The notes beneath the pieces are model-generated. The model ran no database searches. It saw only the letters and a program-made list of their open reading frames with translations, and had not been told where the DNA came from. Below, one piece after another: positions 1 to 9,207 of a DNA stretch of 64,000 nucleotides. The DNA comes from Bradyrhizobium stylosanthis (GTDB taxonomy: Bacteria; Pseudomonadota; Alphaproteobacteria; Rhizobiales; Xanthobacteraceae). The position numbers and the translations under genes were made by a program. The stretch's first letter is position 1. Every line of letters begins with the position of its first letter. Where the stretch lies: contig NZ_LVEM01000003.1 in NCBI RefSeq assembly GCF_001641335.1, positions 508,686 to 572,685 on the forward strand. The letters run 5' to 3'.

Positions 1-2198
1 TTGGGATTGCCGTGGACGCAGAGCGGCGCGTCGTCTTCGGGATCCATCGGATCGTACCAGGCGCCGGTCGGAAGCTGCACGACACCGGCCGCAATCCCGT
101 CGGTGACGTGGACGGCGGCAAGGCAGGCGCCGCGCGCGTTGAACAGGCGGATGATGTCGCCGTCCTTGATGCCGCGCGCGTCGGCATCAACCGGGTTCAT
201 GCGCGCGACCTCGCGGCCGCGATGCTTTGCGCCGAGCGAATGTCCGCCGAAATCGAGCTGGCTGTGCAGACGCGTCACCGGCTGGTTGGCGACGAGGAAG
301 CACGGCGCGCCGGGCTTGGGCGTGTCGGTCTTCTCCAGCCAGACCGGGTGGCCTGGACAATCCGCATCGTTATGGCCTGCGATCTTCTGTGAGAAAATCT
401 CGATGCGGCCGCTCGGCGTCGGCAGCGCGTGATCGACCGGATCCTCGCGGAAGCGGCGCAGCCGGCCGCCGTCGTCGGGCTGCTGCGGCACGACCAGGCT
501 GCCGCGGCGCCAGAATTCGTCGAAGCTCGGCGCCTCCAGGCCGCGCTTGGCGAGCGAGGCGCGGGTCGGCTCGTAAAGATGCTCCAGCCACTGCCGCGAG
601 GTGCGTCCTTCGGTGAAGGGCTCGCGCGCGCCGAGTCGCTCGGCGAGATCGGCGAAGATGTCGTAGTCGTCGCGCGACAGGCCGAATGGCTCGGCGATCT
701 CATGCATCGCGACCATCAGGGGATCGTTGGTGGAATAGCCGATGTCCTCGCGCTCCAGCGTCATGGTCGAGGGCAACACGATGTCGGCATGCCGCGCGGT
801 CGCGGTCCAGGCGAGCTCGTGCACGACGAAAGTGTCGAGCTGCGCGAAGGCCTTGCGCAGGCGGTTGATGTCCTGGTGGTGATGGAAGGGATTGCCGCCG
901 GCCCAGTAGACGAGGCGGATGTCCGGATAGGTGCGCGTCTCGCCATTGTAGCGATAGGTCGTGCCGGGATTGAGCAGCATGTCGGCGATGCGCGCGACCG
1001 GAATGAAATCGGCCACGCCGTTGCGGCCCTGCCCCAGCGTCGGTCCCGGCACGTCGTTGACGCGGCGGCCGTAATAGCCGATCGCACCCAGCGAATAGGC
1101 GTAGCCGCCGCCGGGAAGACCGATCTGGCCGAGCGCCGCCGCCAGCACCATGCCCATCCATACCGGCTGCTCGCCATGTTCGGCGCGCTGGAGCGAATGC
1201 GAGACGGTGACCAGCGCGCGCTTGCCGGCGGCACGGCGCGCAAGCTTGCGGATCGTCTCCGCCGCGACGCCGCAAATCGCGGCGGCCCATTCGGCGTGCT
1301 TTGCTTGCCCGTCGCTCTCTCCGTTCAGATAGCGCAGGAAGACGGGCCAGCCTTCGGTGTAGCGATCGAGGAAGGCCTGGTCGTGCAGGTTTTCCGCGAC
1401 CAGCGTGTGGACGATGCCGAGCATCAGGGCGGTGTCGGTGCCGGGCAGGCAGGTCATCCATTCGGCGCCGGCCTCGACGGGAAGATCGTCGCGGAGCGGG
1501 CTGACCAGGATGAACTCGCAGCCGCGCCGGCGCGCCGCTTCCATGGCGCCGCGCTCGACATGCTTGCTGATCGAGCCGCCGGCCACCATCGAGTTCTTCA
1601 GCGCCATGCCGCCGAACGCCAGCACGATGTCGGTATGACCCGCGATCTGCTCCCAGGTGACGTTGCGCTTGGTGATGTCCTCATAGCCGCAGAGGATCTG
1701 CGGCAGCAGCACCGAGGACGCGCCCGAGGAGTAAGTGTTCACCGAGCGCACATAGCCGCCCATCGCAATGTTGAGGAAGCGATGCACCTGGCTCTGCGCA
1801 TGATGGAAGCGGCCCGCGCTCGACCAGCCATAGGAGCCGCCGAACACGGCGCCGGGACCGCGCGTGTCGCGAATGCGGCCGAGCTCTTCACCGAGCAGGT
1901 CGAGCGCCTTCTCCCAGCTCACGGAGACGAATTCATCGCGGCCGCGGCGATCGTCCGGACCGGGCCCGCGCTCGAGCCAGCCGCGTCGGATCGCAGGCTG
2001 GGCAATGCGCGCCTGGTGGCGCAGCGCGCCGGGGAAATTGTCGATGATGCCGTTCGGATCGGGATCGCCCGCATAGGCCCTGACCTCGAGACCGGCCTTG
2101 CCCTGACGCGCGGAAAACACGCCCCAATGCGAGGTGTGCGGCTTGAAGCCGTCGGACAGGTCGAGGCCGGGGTCGGGGAAGCCAATCGTATCGTCCAT
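1..2198 (-). CDS. Molybdopterin S/N-oxide reductase, BisC/DMSO reductase family (3' end outside window)
   Basis: The frame stays open from ATG 2198 to the window edge (about 732 codons), so the C-terminus is missing. The protein reads as a molybdopterin-guanine-dinucleotide enzyme of the DMSO/TMAO/biotin sulfoxide reductase group: an N-terminal TSHWGVFSA segment, then GAVFGGSYGWSSAGRFHHAQ and SVNTYSSGAS, the usual position of the Mo-coordinating serine. There is no Tat or Sec signal at the N-terminus, which fits a cytoplasmic BisC-type enzyme that reduces biotin or methionine sulfoxide rather than a periplasmic TorA. An AAGGAT ribosome-binding site precedes the ATG. The long plus-strand frame over the same DNA is a shadow. 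Substrate is inferred only from the family. Confidence 0.9.
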   Translation of the reverse strand, partial: MDDTIGFPDPGLDLSDGFKPHTSHWGVFSARQGKAGLEVRAYAGDPDPNGIIDNFPGALRHQARIAQPAIRRGWLERGPGPDDRRGRDEFVSVSWEKALDLLGEELGRIRDTRGPGAVFGGSYGWSSAGRFHHAQSQVHRFLNIAMGGYVRSVNTYSSGASSVLLPQILCGYEDITKRNVTWEQIAGHTDIVLAFGGMALKNSMVAGGSISKHVERGAMEAARRRGCEFILVSPLRDDLPVEAGAEWMTCLPGTDTALMLGIVHTLVAENLHDQAFLDRYTEGWPVFLRYLNGESDGQAKHAEWAAAICGVAAETIRKLARRAAGKRALVTVSHSLQRAEHGEQPVWMGMVLAAALGQIGLPGGGYAYSLGAIGYYGRRVNDVPGPTLGQGRNGVADFIPVARIADMLLNPGTTYRYNGETRTYPDIRLVYWAGGNPFHHHQDINRLRKAFAQLDTFVVHELAWTATARHADIVLPSTMTLEREDIGYSTNDPLMVAMHEIAEPFGLSRDDYDIFADLAERLGAREPFTEGRTSRQWLEHLYEPTRASLAKRGLEAPSFDEFWRRGSLVVPQQPDDGGRLRRFREDPVDHALPTPSGRIEIFSQKIAGHNDADCPGHPVWLEKTDTPKPGAPCFLVANQPVTRLHSQLDFGGHSLGAKHRGREVARMNPVDADARGIKDGDIIRLFNARGACLAAVHVTDGIAAGVVQLPTGAWYDPMDPEDDAPLCVHGNP

Positions 2199-2502
2199 CG
2201 TCTGATCCTTGTTCCGGTGCGGGACGCTGGTCGCTCCCACCGCGATCGGGGGTGGCAGTATACCGATCCATAGCCCGATGTCGTCGCGATCAGGGCCAGC
2301 GGAAATGCTGGGCTCCTGCGCGCAAGGACAACATCGATGGAACGCGCGACGGCCAGCGAAGGCCGTTTTCTCACGTATTACCAATGCATTACGGGCCACC
2401 ACGATCCATCCGTCGGTTCGCGCCCGCGCTACATCTCTTCAAACGACAGCGGCATGGAAATGTGCGATATGCCGCTCGTTCCACAGGAGCATCGGTCTCA
2501 TC
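2199..2502. other. Divergent intergenic region
   Basis: About 300 bases separate the divergent reductase and RidA genes. They must carry promoters in both directions, but I recognise no convincing sigma-70 boxes or operator. The frame upstream of the RidA ATG stays open by chance and does not look like protein. Confidence 0.5.
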
Positions 2503-2853
2503 ATGATAAATCGCGTCTTGCCCTACGAAGGACTGCTCCACGAGGTGGTCGAGCACAACGGCGTGCTCTACATCGGCGGGATCGTCCCCGAGGACACCAG
2601 CCTCGACATGGCGGGCCAGGCCAACGACGTCCTCAAGCAGCTCGCGCAGCTGCTGAAGTCGCAAGGGTCCGACATCTCCCGGGTCCTGCAGGTGACGATC
2701 TTCATGACCGACCTGAAGGAGAAGGCCGCGTTCAATGCCGCCTGGAAGGCGCACTTCGCGGCAGCCCATCTGCCGGCGCGCGCCGCTGTCGGCGTGGCCG
2801 ACCTCGGCCCGGGCGTCAGGCTCGAGATGACCGCCACCGCCGCGCGGCAATAG
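2503..2853 (+). CDS. RidA/YjgF family protein
   Basis: This 116-residue protein starts MINRVLPYEG and carries the family's compact fold: LYIGGIVPED early, a central QANDVLKQLAQLLKSQGSDI helix, then VTIFMTDLKEKAAFNAAW and a C-terminal RAAVGVADLGPGVRLEM, where RidA proteins keep a substrate-binding Arg. RidA proteins hydrolyse reactive enamines/imines to ketones and ammonia in the cytoplasm. Several subfamilies lack that activity, so the reaction here is not certain. An in-frame upstream extension exists, but the AGGAG at 2485-2489 and family length favour ATG 2503. It is convergent with the aldehyde dehydrogenase gene. Confidence 0.88.
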   Translation: MINRVLPYEGLLHEVVEHNGVLYIGGIVPEDTSLDMAGQANDVLKQLAQLLKSQGSDISRVLQVTIFMTDLKEKAAFNAAWKAHFAAAHLPARAAVGVADLGPGVRLEMTATAARQ

Positions 2854-2864
2854 CGGACACCCAG

Positions 2865-2890
2865 CCCGGGCTCGCTCGGCGAGTCCCGGG
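2865..2890. terminator. Hairpin between convergent genes
   Basis: CCCGGG at 2865-2870 pairs with CCCGGG at 2885-2890, and the inner CTCGC/GCGAG arms extend the stem with one bulge. It sits exactly between the stops of the RidA and aldehyde dehydrogenase genes, so it may terminate both. There is no strong T-run. Confidence 0.5.
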
Positions 2891-4372
2891 TCAGTCCAGC
2901 TTGATCCAGACGCCCTTGGTTTGCAGATATTCGTCGAGGTGCTCGGTGCCACCCTCGCGGCCATATCCGCTCATCTTGTAGCCGCCGAACGGCATGGCGG
3001 GATCCAGCGCATGATAGGTGTTCACCCACACCGATCCCGCGCGCAAGCTGCGCGAGATGATGTGTGCCTTGCTCACGTCGCGCGTGAATACACCTGCGGC
3101 GAGCCCGTACGGCGTCGCGTTGGCGCGTTCCACGGCTTCGTCGAGGTTGTCGAACGGCAGCGCGGAAATGACCGGGCCGAAGATCTCGTCGCGGGCGATC
3201 TGCATGTCGTCGGAGACGCCGGCGAACACGGTCGGCTCGACGAAATTGCCCTTCGCGAGATTGCCTTCCCTGATGCGCCGGCCGCCGGCGACGACTTTCG
3301 CTCCCTCCGCGCGCCCGCTTTGCAGGAAGCCCTCGACCTTGTCGAGCTGGCGCTGGGACACGAGGGGCCCGATCTCCGTCGCGGGATCCGCGCCGTCGCC
3401 GATCTTCAGGGCCGCGGCAAACTTCCCTAGCCGCTCGACCAGTTCGTCATGAATGGCCCGCTCCACGAACAGGCGCGAGCCGGCGATGCAGATCTGGCCC
3501 GAATTGGCGAATGCGGCCATCGCGGCGATCGGCACGGCCTTGTCGAGATCCGCATCGGCGCAGACGATGACCGGCGACTTGCCGCCGAGCTCGAGCGACA
3601 CGCGCTTGAGGTTGCCGGCCGAAGCGCGGATGATCGCCTGGCCGGTCGCGGTGGAGCCGGTGAAGACGATCTTGTCGACAGCGGGATGTTCGGCCAGCGG
3701 CGCACCGGCCTCCGTCCCCGTTCCCGTCACCACGTTGACGACGCCGGGCGGCACGCCGGCCTCGTTCATCAGATCCGCGATCAGCAGCGGCGTCAGCGGC
3801 GCCTCTTCGGACGGCTTCAGCACGATCGTGCAGCCGGTGGCGAGCGCGGGTCCGATCTTCCAGACCGATGCGGCCGTCGGCGCATTCCACGGGATGATGG
3901 CCCCCACCACGCCGATGGGCTCCTTGCGCGTGAACGAGACGATGTCGCCGGGAAGCGAATTGTCGATGGTGTGGCCATGGAGCGCGGTGGCCATGCCGGC
4001 GTAGTATCTGAGCATGCCGATCACGCGAAGCTTGTTCGCCCGCGTCCGCGCGATCGGCATTCCCATATCGGCCGTATCGGATTGGCTGATCTCTTCCCAG
4101 TGCTTCTCGAACAGGTCGGCGATCCGCAGCAGCAGCGCCTGCCGCTCGAACGGCTTGAAGCGGCTCCATGGCCCCGCAAAGGCCCGACGGGCCGCGGCGA
4201 CGGCAAGATTGATATCGGCCGCCTCGCCGCGCGGGACACGGCCGATGATCTCGCCGGTCGCGGGATTGCGCGTCTCGAACACCTGCCCCGAACGCGCCTC
4301 CACCCAGGCACCGTCGACGAACATCTTCCGGGTTCGGCCATCGAGCGGAAATCGGATCTCGGCTTGTGTCAT
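2891..4372 (-). CDS. NAD(P)-dependent aldehyde dehydrogenase
   Basis: A full-length 493-residue ALDH-superfamily enzyme that oxidises an aldehyde to a carboxylate with NAD(P)+. Visible motifs are the cofactor-binding IIPWNAPTA and GSTATGQ segments, the general-base Glu in VSLELGGKSPVIV, the catalytic Cys in NSGQICIAGSRLF, and the late GPVISALPF and PFGGYKMSGYGRE segments. It is closest in style to betaine/gamma-aminobutyraldehyde-type dehydrogenases, but the substrate cannot be read from sequence. It is transcribed alone, with a hairpin at its 3' end shared with RidA. About 260 bases upstream hold no gene. Confidence 0.93.
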   Translation of the reverse strand: MTQAEIRFPLDGRTRKMFVDGAWVEARSGQVFETRNPATGEIIGRVPRGEAADINLAVAAARRAFAGPWSRFKPFERQALLLRIADLFEKHWEEISQSDTADMGMPIARTRANKLRVIGMLRYYAGMATALHGHTIDNSLPGDIVSFTRKEPIGVVGAIIPWNAPTAASVWKIGPALATGCTIVLKPSEEAPLTPLLIADLMNEAGVPPGVVNVVTGTGTEAGAPLAEHPAVDKIVFTGSTATGQAIIRASAGNLKRVSLELGGKSPVIVCADADLDKAVPIAAMAAFANSGQICIAGSRLFVERAIHDELVERLGKFAAALKIGDGADPATEIGPLVSQRQLDKVEGFLQSGRAEGAKVVAGGRRIREGNLAKGNFVEPTVFAGVSDDMQIARDEIFGPVISALPFDNLDEAVERANATPYGLAAGVFTRDVSKAHIISRSLRAGSVWVNTYHALDPAMPFGGYKMSGYGREGGTEHLDEYLQTKGVWIKLD

Positions 4373-4632
4373 CGCAGTACTCCAGTCTCAACAGAGGCGA
4401 TGGCCGGCGTGCCCCGCATCGTTCGTCACGCTTTCATAGCGGTGATTCCTCGCCTCGGGCAGGGTCTTTCGGGCGGCCCACGGCCGCTTTCGCGGGGGCG
4501 GCGGGGACTCGAGGAACATGCGGCAGACTGCTTCGTTGGCAACGACCAGCACCCTTGCCGGCGGGGACGAGGAGATGGCGCCCATCCATATCGGGACCTC
4601 GTGCCGGCATTAAGCGTCCGAGTCCATTTTCA

Positions 4633-4830
4633 ATGACGTCCAGCTTCGATCATCTCAGCGACTCCAGCCTGTTGCGGCTCTATGAGGGCATTCGACAACA
4701 AGTCGAAGCCGACAGGGCACTTGGCGGCAGATACCGTCTGGTTGGCAAAGCCACCGAGCAGCGAGCCAAGGGCCTGCAGGCCGAACTCGCCCTGCGCGGA
4801 GTGAAATTCACGCCGATCATTTGGCCCTAG
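4633..4830 (+). CDS. Small hypothetical protein, 65 aa
   Basis: A 65-residue protein (MTSSFDHLSDSSLLRLYEGI...) with no signal peptide or membrane segment. It is predicted largely helical, with an acidic N-terminal half and a basic C-terminal half. I recall similar small proteins as common in Bradyrhizobium, but with no assigned function. Start ATG 4633 follows an AT-rich stretch without a clear Shine-Dalgarno. The GC-rich codon use and the next small gene on the same strand support it being real. Confidence 0.6.
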   Translation: MTSSFDHLSDSSLLRLYEGIRQQVEADRALGGRYRLVGKATEQRAKGLQAELALRGVKFTPIIWP

Positions 4831-4919
4831 CTAGGGCCAGGTTGCGGGGAACCAGTTCGAAGCCGGCTCCCCCGCGAAAACGGCGGCGCGATCTTCGGTC
4901 GCCCTCGTTCCTTTGATTA

Positions 4920-4944
4920 GGAACCCCCGGGAGCACACCGAATT
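4920..4944 (+). promoter_or_regulatory. Weak candidate EcfG-type (general stress) promoter
   Basis: GGAAC at 4920-4924 matches the -35 of alphaproteobacterial EcfG promoters, but the -10 at about the right spacing is AATT rather than CGTT. It lies about 30 bp before a small membrane-peptide gene. Half a match only. Confidence 0.25.
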
Positions 4945-4972
4945 GTCAGGGCATAAATTCGGAGGAATTCGC

Positions 4973-5047
4973 ATGGATGGGATCATCTATCTCGTCGGCT
5001 TGATCGTGATCATCATGTTCATCCTGTCGCTGTTCGGCTTGCGGTGA
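4973..5047 (+). CDS. 24-residue single-span membrane peptide
   Basis: A tiny gene encoding MDGIIYLVGLIVIIMFILSL plus FGLR: one hydrophobic helix almost end to end, closed by a basic residue. A strong GGAGGA at 4961-4966 with 6-nt spacing marks the start. The stop codon overlaps the possible GTG of the following membrane-protein gene, suggesting translational coupling. I recall near-identical peptides in other Bradyrhizobium genomes. Function is unknown; it could be a small inner-membrane stress or regulatory peptide. Confidence 0.7.
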   Translation: MDGIIYLVGLIVIIMFILSLFGLR

Positions 5048-5049
5048 CG

Positions 5050-5931
5050 ATGATGGAAACGCTTGTTACGGCCGAAGACGCGACGCTGCGCGAGCAAGGG
5101 CGCGTGCCGCCCTGGAGCCTGCAGTGGACGCCGATCGTTGCCGGCGCCCTCGCAGCGTCGGCACTTTCCCTGATCCTGATTTCGTTCGCAACGGCGCTCG
5201 GGCTCGGTGTCGCCTCTGCCGCACCGACATGGCGCGACACGTCGTTTGCGCTGTGGTTGCTCTCGGGCCTCTTTCTGATCTTCCAAGCCCTGATCAGCTT
5301 CGGTTGCGGCGGCTATTTTGCCGGACGCGTCCGGGCGCCCTACACGTCGCTCAACGAGGAGGTCGCAACCCGCGACGGGATGCACGGTGTCGCCTCCTGG
5401 GCGCTCGCCGTCCTGATCGGCGCGATTCTGACGGCATTGGTGGCGTGGGCGGCGAGCAAGCCGTCATCGACGTTGCAGCCGCCGTCCGCTACCGAACCCT
5501 CGGTTCTGAGCTTCGAGCTCGATCATCTGTTCCGCGCGCCGCGTCGGCCACCGAATGTCGATCTGAGCGCCGAAAGAGCCGAAGCTGCGCGCGTCCTGAT
5601 GACGTCCTCGAGCCACAACGGGGTCGCGCCTGAGGATCGCACCTATCTCGTCCAGCAGGTCACCGCCCTGACCGGCCTCACCGGCCCGGATGCGGAGAAG
5701 CGGGTCGATGTCACGATCGCGAACGCCAGGAGTGCCATCGCGAGAGCGCGCGCGGCGAGCATCATCCTCGCTTTCTCGGCCGCCGCGGCATTGCTGTTCG
5801 GAGCCGTCGCCGCATGGGCGGGCGCCGCAGCAGGCGGACGGCACCGCGACGGCCGGCCACTGTCCGCCTGGATGTTGCACTCGAACCGCTGGTCGAGCCA
5901 CCCGGCGGAAACGCCGTCGTCCATGCCTTGA
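5050..5931 (+). CDS. Hypothetical inner-membrane protein
   Basis: A 293-residue protein with about four predicted membrane helices: WTPIVAGALAASALSLILIS, a pair around residues 65-125 including LWLLSGLFLIFQALISF, and one near the C-terminus (IILAFSAAAALLFGAVAAWA). A soluble domain of about 100 residues lies between helices three and four. It contains LVQQVTALTGLTGPDAEKRV, a pattern seen in Bradyrhizobium membrane proteins of unknown role. GTG 5044 or ATG 5053 are possible starts; 5050 is chosen as the first ATG. It follows the 24-aa peptide gene immediately and is probably co-transcribed. Confidence 0.7.
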   Translation: MMETLVTAEDATLREQGRVPPWSLQWTPIVAGALAASALSLILISFATALGLGVASAAPTWRDTSFALWLLSGLFLIFQALISFGCGGYFAGRVRAPYTSLNEEVATRDGMHGVASWALAVLIGAILTALVAWAASKPSSTLQPPSATEPSVLSFELDHLFRAPRRPPNVDLSAERAEAARVLMTSSSHNGVAPEDRTYLVQQVTALTGLTGPDAEKRVDVTIANARSAIARARAASIILAFSAAAALLFGAVAAWAGAAAGGRHRDGRPLSAWMLHSNRWSSHPAETPSSMP

Positions 5932-5969
5932 ACGACGGCGATCAAGACCGACTTGCTCGCACTAGACTT

Positions 5970-5996
5970 GGGGCGCCTCCGGTTAGGGGGCGCCCC
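5970..5996. terminator. Hairpin terminator between convergent genes
   Basis: Perfect 8-bp arms GGGGCGCC (5970-5977) and GGCGCCCC (5989-5996) lie between the stops of the membrane-protein gene and the convergent acyl-CoA dehydrogenase gene. A TCTCGTTCCTT tail follows on the plus strand. Confidence 0.65.
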
Positions 5997-6059
5997 TCTC
6001 GTTCCTTCATCAGATCAGCTTCTGCCGCGCGAGCAACAATTGGAATTGGGTCCGACGGC

Positions 6060-7214
6060 TCACGTCGCATCGCGCAGCACGAGACGCGCGATGTTGAGCT
6101 GGTGAATCTGGCTGGTGCCCTCGTAGAGCCGGAACAGCCGGACATCCCTGTACCAGCGCTCGATCGAGGAGAGATCGGCGATGTAGCCGGCGCCGCCGAA
6201 CATCTGGACGCAGCGGTCGGCGACGCGGCCGCACATCTCGGTCGCGAAATATTTGCACATGGAGGCTTCGAGCGCGACGTCCTCGCCGCGATCGCGCTTG
6301 CGCGCGGTCTCGAGGATCATCGACTGGGCCGCGAAGATCTCGGTCCGGCAATCGGCGATCATCGCCTGCACCAGCTGGTAGTTCGCGACCGGCTCGCCGA
6401 ACTGGACACGACTGGTGGTGTGGCGGATGGCCATGTCGAGCATCCGGATCGCCGGCCCGGTCGACAGCGCGGCGAGGTGAATGCGCTGCTTGTTCAGCAC
6501 CTTCGTGATGGTCTTGAAGCCCACGCCTTCGCGACCGCCGATCAGATTGGCGGCGGGCACACGGCACTGGTTGAAATAGACCGCACTCACGGGCGAACCC
6601 GCCTGCCCCATCTTGCGATAGGGCGTGCCGGTCGCAAGGCCCGTGCTGCCGCGCTCGACGATGAAGGCCGAGACGCCCGCCGCGCCCTTCGACTGCGGAT
6701 CGGTCCGTGCCGTGACAGTGAAGACATCAGCGACGGGCGCGTTGGTGATGAAGCACTTCTCGCCGTCGAGAATGTAATGATCGCCCTCGCGGCGGGCGAT
6801 GGTGCGCACGTTCGAGGCCTCCGAGCCGGCGTCGGGCTCGGTCACAGCGAGACAGCCGGTCCATTCGCCGCTGGCAAGACGCGGCAGGTAGGCCTGCTTC
6901 TGCTGCTCGGTGCCGTCGGCGACGATGCCTTCCGAACCGATGCCGGTGTTGGTGCCGACGCGGGCACGAAAGGCGACCGAACATTGCGACAGCTCCAACG
7001 CCGCCAGAACCAGCTCTTCGGTCGTCAGCCCTGCCCCGCCATAAGCCTCGGGAACGCTCCAGCCGAAGAAGCCTTCTTCGCGCATGATGGCGACGATGTC
7101 CGCCGGGACCTCGTCACCTTCCTCGACGCACGCCTCGGCAGGAATGGCAACGTCGCGGACAAACCGGCGGACGCGCTCCAGCAGCGCCTCGAAGGCGGCG
7201 GGTTCGCGGATCAT
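6060..7214 (-). CDS. Acyl-CoA dehydrogenase
   Basis: A full-length (384 aa) FAD-dependent acyl-CoA dehydrogenase that introduces the alpha-beta double bond and passes electrons to ETF. Family motifs are clear: CLAVTEPDAGSEASNVRT, GEKCFITNAPVADVF, a middle beta domain, and the C-terminal RLYEGTSQIHQL, where Glu is the catalytic base of the MCAD/SCAD group. It is the last gene of the probable 18,053-to-6,060 operon, 13 bp behind tctA, and an import-coupled degradation role is inferred. Acyl-chain specificity is unknown. Confidence 0.92.
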   Translation of the reverse strand: MIREPAAFEALLERVRRFVRDVAIPAEACVEEGDEVPADIVAIMREEGFFGWSVPEAYGGAGLTTEELVLAALELSQCSVAFRARVGTNTGIGSEGIVADGTEQQKQAYLPRLASGEWTGCLAVTEPDAGSEASNVRTIARREGDHYILDGEKCFITNAPVADVFTVTARTDPQSKGAAGVSAFIVERGSTGLATGTPYRKMGQAGSPVSAVYFNQCRVPAANLIGGREGVGFKTITKVLNKQRIHLAALSTGPAIRMLDMAIRHTTSRVQFGEPVANYQLVQAMIADCRTEIFAAQSMILETARKRDRGEDVALEASMCKYFATEMCGRVADRCVQMFGGAGYIADLSSIERWYRDVRLFRLYEGTSQIHQLNIARLVLRDAT

Positions 7215-7227
7215 GGCGAGAGCCTTC

Positions 7228-8727
7228 TCATTCCTGGAGCGCCTCCTCGCGGCGCGCGCGGATCGTCGGCAGCATGATCAGGACGATCGCAATGGCGGCC
7301 GCAGCCAGGAGGCTGGCCGAGAGCGGCGAGGTCAGCAGCACGGTGGCGTCGCCCCGCGACAGCACCATGGCGCGGCGGAAGTTCTCCTCGATGGCCGGGC
7401 CCAGGACCAGGCCCAGCAGCAGCGGCGCCGCCGGCAATTGCAACTTGATCAGGACGTAGCCGAACACGCAGAACAATGCGGCCTCATAGACCTCGAACGT
7501 TCCGCTGTTGATGGAATAGACGCCGATCGAGCAGAACACCATGATCGCGGGGAACAGATAGCGATAGGGAATGGTGAGCAGCTTCACCCAGAGGCCGACC
7601 AGCGGAAGGTTGAGGATCAGCAGCATCAGATTGCCGACCCACATCGAGGCGATCAGGCCCCAGAACAGGGTCGGGTTCTTGGTCATCACCTCCGGGCCCG
7701 GATGGATGTTGTGGATGTTCATCGCGCCCACCATCAGCGCCATCACGACGTTGGAGGGAACGCCGAGGGTCAGCAATGGAATGAACGAGGTCTGGGCGCC
7801 GGCATTGTTCGCGGATTCCGGCCCTGCAACGCCTTCGATGGCGCCCTTGCCGAACTGCTCGGGATGCCGCGACAGCTTCTTCTCCAGCGTGTAGGACGCG
7901 AACGACGACAGCACCGCGCCGCCGCCGGGCAGAACGCCGAGCAGCGTGCCGAGCGCCGTGCCGCGCAGCATCGCCGGCACCATGCGACGGAAATCGTCGC
8001 GGGTCGGAAACAGATTGGTGATCTTCTGCGTCACCAGCGAGAGCTTGTCGTCCTGCTCGAGATTCTTGACGATCTCGGCGAAGCCGAAGATGCCCATCGC
8101 CAGCGGCACGAAATCGAGCCCGTCGAACAGCTGGGGGATGCCGAAGGCAAAACGCTGGCTACCGCTGTTGAGGTCCGTGCCGACGAGGCTCAGCAGCATG
8201 CCGAGCACGACCATGCCGATGCCCTCGATGAAGGGCCCGCTCGACAGCACCGAGGCGAGGATCAGGCCGAGGATCATCAGCGCGAAGAATTCCTTCGGCC
8301 CGAACAGCAGCGCGGTCGCGGTCAGCGGCCCCGCGAGCGCTGCCAAAGCGAGCGTCGCGACGCATCCGGCGAAGAACGAGCCGATGGCGGCGGTCGCAAG
8401 CGCGACGCCGGCGCGGCCCTGCTTGGCCATCTGGTAGCCATCGATCGTGGTCACGACGGACGAGGACTCGCCGGGCAGATTGACCACGATGGCCGTGGTC
8501 GAGCCGCCATATTGCGCGCCGTAATAGATGCCGGCGAGCATGATCAGCGCGGCGTCCGGCTGCAGCGCATAGGTGATCGGCAGCAGCATCGCGATGGTCG
8601 CGAGCGGGCCGAGGCCCGGAAGCACGCCGATCAGGGTGCCGAGCAGGCAGCCAAGAAACGCGTAGAGCAGATTGGCGGGCTGGGCTGCTGTGGCAAAGCC
8701 GATCGCCAGATTGTGGAACAGATCCAT
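7228..8727 (-). CDS. tctA: Tripartite tricarboxylate transporter, large permease subunit TctA
   Basis: A 499-residue polytopic membrane protein of the TctA family. It has many hydrophobic helices and the family signature GVLPGLGPLATIAMLLPITY near residue 40, repeated as GVLPGGGAVLSSFASY in the second half. It forms the transport channel of a TTT system with TctB and a periplasmic TctC/Bug receptor. TctB lies 12 bp upstream in the operon, while the probable receptor gene is divergent at 18,243. The substrate is likely an organic acid related to the surrounding acyl-CoA genes (inference). Confidence 0.93.
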   Translation of the reverse strand: MDLFHNLAIGFATAAQPANLLYAFLGCLLGTLIGVLPGLGPLATIAMLLPITYALQPDAALIMLAGIYYGAQYGGSTTAIVVNLPGESSSVVTTIDGYQMAKQGRAGVALATAAIGSFFAGCVATLALAALAGPLTATALLFGPKEFFALMILGLILASVLSSGPFIEGIGMVVLGMLLSLVGTDLNSGSQRFAFGIPQLFDGLDFVPLAMGIFGFAEIVKNLEQDDKLSLVTQKITNLFPTRDDFRRMVPAMLRGTALGTLLGVLPGGGAVLSSFASYTLEKKLSRHPEQFGKGAIEGVAGPESANNAGAQTSFIPLLTLGVPSNVVMALMVGAMNIHNIHPGPEVMTKNPTLFWGLIASMWVGNLMLLILNLPLVGLWVKLLTIPYRYLFPAIMVFCSIGVYSINSGTFEVYEAALFCVFGYVLIKLQLPAAPLLLGLVLGPAIEENFRRAMVLSRGDATVLLTSPLSASLLAAAAIAIVLIMLPTIRARREEALQE

Positions 8728-8739
8728 CGACCGGCTCGC

Positions 8740-9207
8740 TCAGTTGAGAAGGGACGGCCAGACGGGCAGCGGCAGCCCGAGACCATAGACGAAGACGGCA
8801 AGGCACAGCACGATGAGCACCGCCGCATTGGCCAGGGCGCCCGCCCAGGTGAACTCGGGGCTAGCCCGGCTCGACACCATGATCAGGACGAACAGCGCGC
8901 CGACCAGGCCGAGCGGAAACAGGAGGGCACCGAACAGGATGACGGATCCCGTGATCCAGGCGAGACCTTTGAAGTCCCATTTGCGCAGCGCCTCCCGGCC
9001 CGCAGCCGGCGTCATCGCGCCGAACATCACGACAAGTCCGATGGCGGCGAGCACGATCGCAAGCAGGCGCGGGAAATAGCCCGGCCCCATCTTCGCGGCC
9101 GTGCCTGCAGGGTATTGCAGCGCCGTCACGAAGAAGAAGATCGCAAAGGCGAGAAACAGGGCGCCGGAGGCAAAGGCCCTGTGATTGCGGATTGCCAATC
9201 CCTTCAT
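8740..9207 (-). CDS. tctB: Tripartite tricarboxylate transporter, small permease subunit TctB
   Basis: A 155-residue protein with four predicted membrane helices and the TctB feature AKMGPGYFPRLLAIVL near residue 35. Start ATG 9207 is set by a strong GGAGGGAGGA just upstream; a longer open frame upstream is out of family. Its first four bases overlap the stop of the CMD-family gene (ATGA), so translation is probably coupled. It pairs with TctA, directly downstream. Confidence 0.88.
   Translation of the reverse strand: MKGLAIRNHRAFASGALFLAFAIFFFVTALQYPAGTAAKMGPGYFPRLLAIVLAAIGLVVMFGAMTPAAGREALRKWDFKGLAWITGSVILFGALLFPLGLVGALFVLIMVSSRASPEFTWAGALANAAVLIVLCLAVFVYGLGLPLPVWPSLLN

Noticed and set aside
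429..2273. 614-aa plus-strand open frame
   Set aside because: It is antisense to the molybdopterin reductase, His/Arg/Ala-rich with no domain. It arises from high GC third positions.
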